A stretch of DNA of 64,000 nucleotides from positions 1-64,000 of the forward strand of contig JADKAE010000011.1 of the NCBI GenBank assembly GCA_016715405.1, given 5' to 3'. Below, piece by piece: positions 59,613 through 64,000 of the stretch. Made by a program: the position numbers and the translations under genes. Position 1 is the stretch's first letter; each line of letters starts with the position of its first letter. This DNA is from Saprospiraceae bacterium. GTDB taxonomy: Bacteria > Bacteroidota > Bacteroidia > Chitinophagales > Saprospiraceae. The notes under the pieces are model-generated. The model saw only the letters and a list, made by a program, of their open reading frames with translations. It did no database searches and was not told the origin of the DNA.

Positions 59613-62600
59613 ATGTATTTTGATATGGATGTATTTAAGCTTAGCGAAAACATATTGGGCCAGTACAAGTCGTTCTTAAGTAGCTTTATTCGAATTAAAG
59701 ACGAAAGCATCCGCGAACGGGTGGAAAAAGCCCTCGATGAAGGCAAACTCTTGCCGGAACCCCTTATTCAGTTCAATCCAGCTTATGAGGAAGCAGGGTC
59801 AGTGGAGGAGTTGTGCAAAACTGGCATGCTGGAAGAAAAGATGGGGGACATCTTTTCAGGCTATAAGCTTTATCGGCACCAATTGGAAGCTATTAAACTG
59901 GGTGCAGCAAGCCAGGATTTTGTGGTGACTTCCGGTACCGGCTCGGGTAAATCGCTGACTTATATCGCCACGATTTTTAACCATATACTTAATAATCCAA
60001 TCCCGGCAAAAGGTGTACGAGCTATTATCGTATATCCGATGAATGCGCTTATCAATTCGCAAAAGGAGGAGTTTAACAAGTACCGCCAGCGCTTTGAAGA
60101 CAAACACGGCGAAGGTACCTTCCCTATTGACTACGCCCAATATACCGGACAAGAAAGCGAGGAGGAGAAACAGCGTATTAAAGACAACCCGCCTGATGTG
60201 CTGCTTACCAACTATATGATGTTGGAGCTGATTATGACGCGCTCGGGAGAAGCTTACCTCCGGGAAAATTTACAGGAGCATCTCGAATTTTTGGCTTTTG
60301 ATGAATTGCATACTTACCGCGGTCGCCAGGGTAGCGATATTGCTATGCTTATCAGACGGATGCAAGCAAAAGCGAGGAATCCACTCCGTTTTATGGGCAC
60401 CTCGGCTACGCTGGTTTCAGGCGATAATCTACAGGAGCAAAAACGACGGGTGGCGGAACTGGCCGGATTGATTTTTGGCAAAGTTTTCCTGCCCGAACAG
60501 GTGATCAATGAATCGCTGAAGGTACAAACTCCTTTTGCCGGTCAGTTGCCCGATGCTGTTACGCTCCAGGAGGCGCTCAATACGCGTATTGACTCCAATG
60601 ACCCGGAAGAAAAGCTACAGTCGAACCCTTTGGCTGTCTGGCTGGAAAACAAGGTGGTGCTGGAAAGAAAAGGGGATTGGATTCGTCGGGGAAAACCACT
60701 GTCCTTGCGTGCCATCTCCGAACTATTGGCAGCAGACAGCGGCGAACCGGCATCAAAATGCGAAGAGCAACTGGTAAAACTGCTCTATTGGTCTGAATCG
60801 CTAAGCGCGGCAAAAAACAACCGGAGTATTTTTCCTTTCAAATTGCACCAGTTTATCTCCCAAACCGGCAGTGTATATATCACGCTTGATCCTAAGGAAA
60901 GTAGGGTTGTTACGCTGGAACCGGGCTATTATATCAACGAGGGAGGCAATGCCCAAAAGCCTATATATCCGGTTGTGTTTAGCCGGATTTCCGGTCATGA
61001 GTTTGTGTGCGTACGTAAAAACAAGGAACAAAGTCGCCTGGAACCCAGGGCTTTTCACGATACGTTTGTCGAGGAACTCGATGAAGATTATATTGAAGCG
61101 GGGTACCTGATTATCCCCCATGGAGATGAGGTGATCTGGGGCGATTCAGAAACGGAATTCCTGCCGGATGCCTGGATTCAATACTCCAATCAACGGCAAG
61201 GCTATGAACCGCGCCCCGCTTATCGCAACCGGCTCCCGCAAAAGATTTATTTTGATGGAACCGGCCGTTTTTCGGAAAAGGAGCCGCTCGAAAGCTGGGG
61301 CTGGTATATGCCCGCCAAACTTCTTTTTGACCCCACCAGTGGTACCTTTTACGACCCTAAAACGAAAGAAAATACCAAGCTGATGACCCTCGGAAACGAA
61401 GGGCGGAGCTCTGCGACCACGATCCTTTCTTACGCCATTATCAATGAATTACACCACGGCAATGTCCCGTATGCCGATCAGAAAGTGCTGAGCTTTACCG
61501 ATAACCGGCAAGACGCCGCACTACAGGCAGGGCACTTCAATGATTTTCTTCAGGTAGTGCAAGTGAGGTCGGCTATTTATCATGCGCTGCAGCAAGCGCC
61601 ATCTGATACGCTGGATTATACCAATATTCCCGACGGCGTGTTTGCCGCGCTCAATCTGCCGCAAGATGAATACGCCATCAGCCCGGCAACCTCGCCAGGC
61701 GCCAGAAGGGATAACGAAGACGCACTGAAGGAATTTCTGATGACCCGCGTTTTGCTCGATCTGAAACGCGGCTGGCGCGTGATTATGCCCAACCTGGAGC
61801 AATGCGGACTTTTAAAACTTGCTTATAAATATCTCGACCAAGACGCCGGCGATCCCGAATTCTGGGCCGATTTGGACGGCCTCAACCAAATGACACCCGA
61901 TGTCAGATTCGAGTTTCTGGAAAATATCCTGGATTTCTTCCGTACTTCCTACTCCATTTATTACCATAAACTCGGCAATCCGCGCGCTTTGCAGGATACT
62001 TTCAGGCAAAAACTGAAACAACCCTGGTCGTTGGACTTCAACGAAGACCTGGATATCCCGCCCTATCTGCGATTGGGGAAATTACCGGATGGTTTTCATC
62101 GTGGGATTTTTACCAATAGTATTGGCTCCAATAGCGCCCTTGGGAAGTATATTAAATACGAACTCAAATCATATCAACATGACCTGAAAGGCGTCGCCTA
62201 CCGGGAGTTCATGGAAAAATTGCTGGGCAAGTTGGCCGAATGCGGTTTTTGAAACGCGAAAATAATGGTGGCACAGCCGACGGCGCCTATTCGTTGTGGC
62301 AACTCGACGTGTCGAAAATTCAGTGGACCCTGGGCGATGGCAAATCCGTAAAACGCGACGCCGTGCGGATGATTTCCTACAAGGAGGATTATGACCTCCA
62401 GCCCAATGCCTATTACAAGCAATTGTATATGCAGGCTTTCCGCGAAATGAAACCCCTGGAAGGCCGCGAACATACCGGCCAATTGGGCTATGCCGACCGC
62501 ATCGAACGAGAGGATAAATTCCGCAAAGGCGATATCAGCGCTTTGTTTTGTTCGCCTACTATGGAACTGGGTATTGACATTGCCAATCTGAACGTGGTGC

Positions 62601-64000
62601 ATCTGCGCAATGTGCCGCCCAGCCCCGCCAATTACGCCCAGCGCAGCGGACGCGCAGGCCGTAGCGGACAAGGCGCGCTGGTTTTTACATATTGCTCTTC
62701 TTTTGCCCCGCACGACCGGCATTTTTTTAAACACAAGGAAGATATGATCGCCGGCGTGGTGGCGCCGCCACGAATGGACCTGCTCAACCGCGAGTTGCTG
62801 CTGTCGCATATCAATGCATTGTACCTGGCAGCACTCGGATTGGGCGGTATCGAACGCTCTATCGCAGAAATTGTCGACTTGCAGCAATATCCGCAACTGC
62901 CGCTGAAAAGGAAGTCTGGGAGAAATTTCGGGATGGGCACGACGATCGCTGCAAGGAAGTATTGCAGACTAGCCGCGCTGTTTTGGAAGGCATTTTGCCG
63001 CAATTGCAGACGACCAACTGGTATTCGGAGGCGTTTTTGATAAGCCATATCGACAACATTCCCCAGGTTTTTGACACGGCTATCAATCGCTGGCGCGAAC
63101 TCTACCGGAGCGCACAAGAGCAAATGGTGCGGGCACAAGGCATCCTCAGCAATCCGGTGTACGGCCCGAATTCGGAAGAAAGCAGAAATGCGTGGAACCT
63201 GGAGAAACAAGCCGTCAGGCAGCTCGACCTGTTGCGCAACGAATCGGGGAATCGAGGTAATAATCTCTCGGAGTTTTATCCTTACCGGTATTTGGCCTCC
63301 GAAGGTTTTCTGCCGGGTTACAATTTTACCCGCCTGCCGCTCCGCGCCTTCCTGTCAGGTGGCAAACAAGATGGCGAATACATCAGCCGACCCAGGTTTT
63401 TGGCGCTGCGGGAATTCGGCCCCCGCAATATCGTGTATTACAACGGCTTAAAATTCAATATCAACCGAATGAACACGATGGATGCCGCCTCGAAATTAGT
63501 CAGAGCCAAAACGTCCAAACACTCCGGGTACTTTTTCATTGGCGAAGATTACAACGCCAATCTCTGTCCGGTGACCCATACCCAAATGGACGGCGACGCG
63601 CACCGCGATTTGTTTACCGACCTGATTCCGATGGCCGAAACAACCGGTGATGTGCAGGAGCGCATTTCGTGCGAGGAAGAAGAACGCACGTCTACCGGTT
63701 TTGAATTAAAAACCTATTTTTCCGTTACCGGCGGCTTTGAGCAGACCAAGCCGGTGGAAGTCTACCACGAAGATGATTTGCTGCTAAGGATGTATTTTAT
63801 CCCGGCAGCCAATATTATTCAGGTCAATACCCGTTGGCGGCGCTCCAAAACCAAGGGTTTTCCAATGGGCCTGCGCACCGGCTTCTGGAAGCGGGAAAAA
63901 GAAATGGAAACGCCCGGCCCGAATGCGGAGGAAATTCGCCGCATCATGCCCTACACCACCGGCAATGCCGACTCTTTGTATATCCAACCGGTCAGCAGGC
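59613..64000 (+). CDS. Large DEAD/DEAH-box helicase of the DUF1998-associated type, cut by the window end (frameshifted)
   Basis: More than 1,460 residues are visible and the gene runs off the window. Helicase motifs: Q-region YRHQLEAIKLG, Walker A TSGTGSGKSL, Ia YPMNALINSQ, DEAH-like box LAFDELHTYRGRQG, GTSATL (motif III) and, in the second lobe, FCSPTMELGIDI and QRSGRAGRSGQGALVFTYCSSFAPHD (motif VI). SFTDNRQDAALQAGHFNDF is typical of the DEAD helicases that carry DUF1998 (MrfA/DrmA-like), several of which act in DNA repair or phage defence (DISARM). The long insert between the two lobes fits that group. T-run and A-run indels at about 62246 and 62908 change frame; from 62911 the frame is open to the end. 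Defence function is inference; the following genes are outside the window. Confidence 0.8.

Overview
The window looks like a chromosomal piece from a member of the Bacteroidota, most likely the Saprospiria (Saprospiraceae/Lewinella-like). The reasons are an alternative complex III plus cytochrome oxidase cluster, three giant type IX secretion (T9SS) cargo proteins ending in the gliding-associated C-terminal domain, the HYC_CC_PP and DUF3347 copper-efflux companions, and promoters of the Bacteroidota TTG-N20-TAnnTTTG type. Most of the DNA is moderately GC-rich; 57.6-59.6 kb is clearly AT-rich. Nearly every long gene, including essential ones such as actB and coxA, is cut by single-base frameshifts, often in homopolymers and often compensated nearby. 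I read these mainly as uncorrected sequencing indels and annotate such genes as one CDS.

Layout. 0-1.45 kb: a decayed IS4-family transposase. 1.6-4.8 kb: a LuxE-like acyl-protein synthetase, a saccharopine-dehydrogenase-like protein and thymidylate synthase. 4.9-21.9 kb: the respiratory block actABCDEF, coxB (with an OmpA-like C-terminus), coxA, ctaB, two subunit III genes, subunit IV, a Sco-like protein and a DUF420 protein. Together these form a quinol to cytochrome c to oxygen branch and its heme supply. 22.1-38.3 kb (minus strand): three giant adhesin-like T9SS proteins. 38.6-45.6 kb: a probable conflict (immunity or programmed death) operon of the MoxR/vWA type: a caspase-like/iSTAND protein, a MoxR ATPase, a vWA protein and a large protein with a VMAP-like helical region, a degenerate Roc-COR-like region and a formylglycine-enzyme-like domain. 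46.1-47.2 kb: a Fic protein with an in-frame stop. 47.4-55.4 kb: a copper/silver RND efflux operon. 55.6-56.2 kb: a GNAT acetyltransferase. 56.2-57.6 kb: a non-coding repeat island. 57.7-59.3 kb: an AT-rich pair, a small protein and an HExxH peptidase-like protein. 59.6 kb to the edge: a large DEAD/DEAH helicase.

Two signals stand out. The first is the 38.6-45.6 kb conflict operon, in particular the inferred inactive Roc-COR module inserted between the VMAP-like and FGE-like parts. The second is that many intergenic gaps carry a short tandem array of 7-9 bp units, often followed by its own reverse complement; three such arrays have a promoter -7 box between the arms. The unit differs from gap to gap. 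A TTTAGA/TCTAAA inverted repeat also precedes both the act and the cox genes, which suggests shared control. No rRNA, tRNA or CRISPR array was found.
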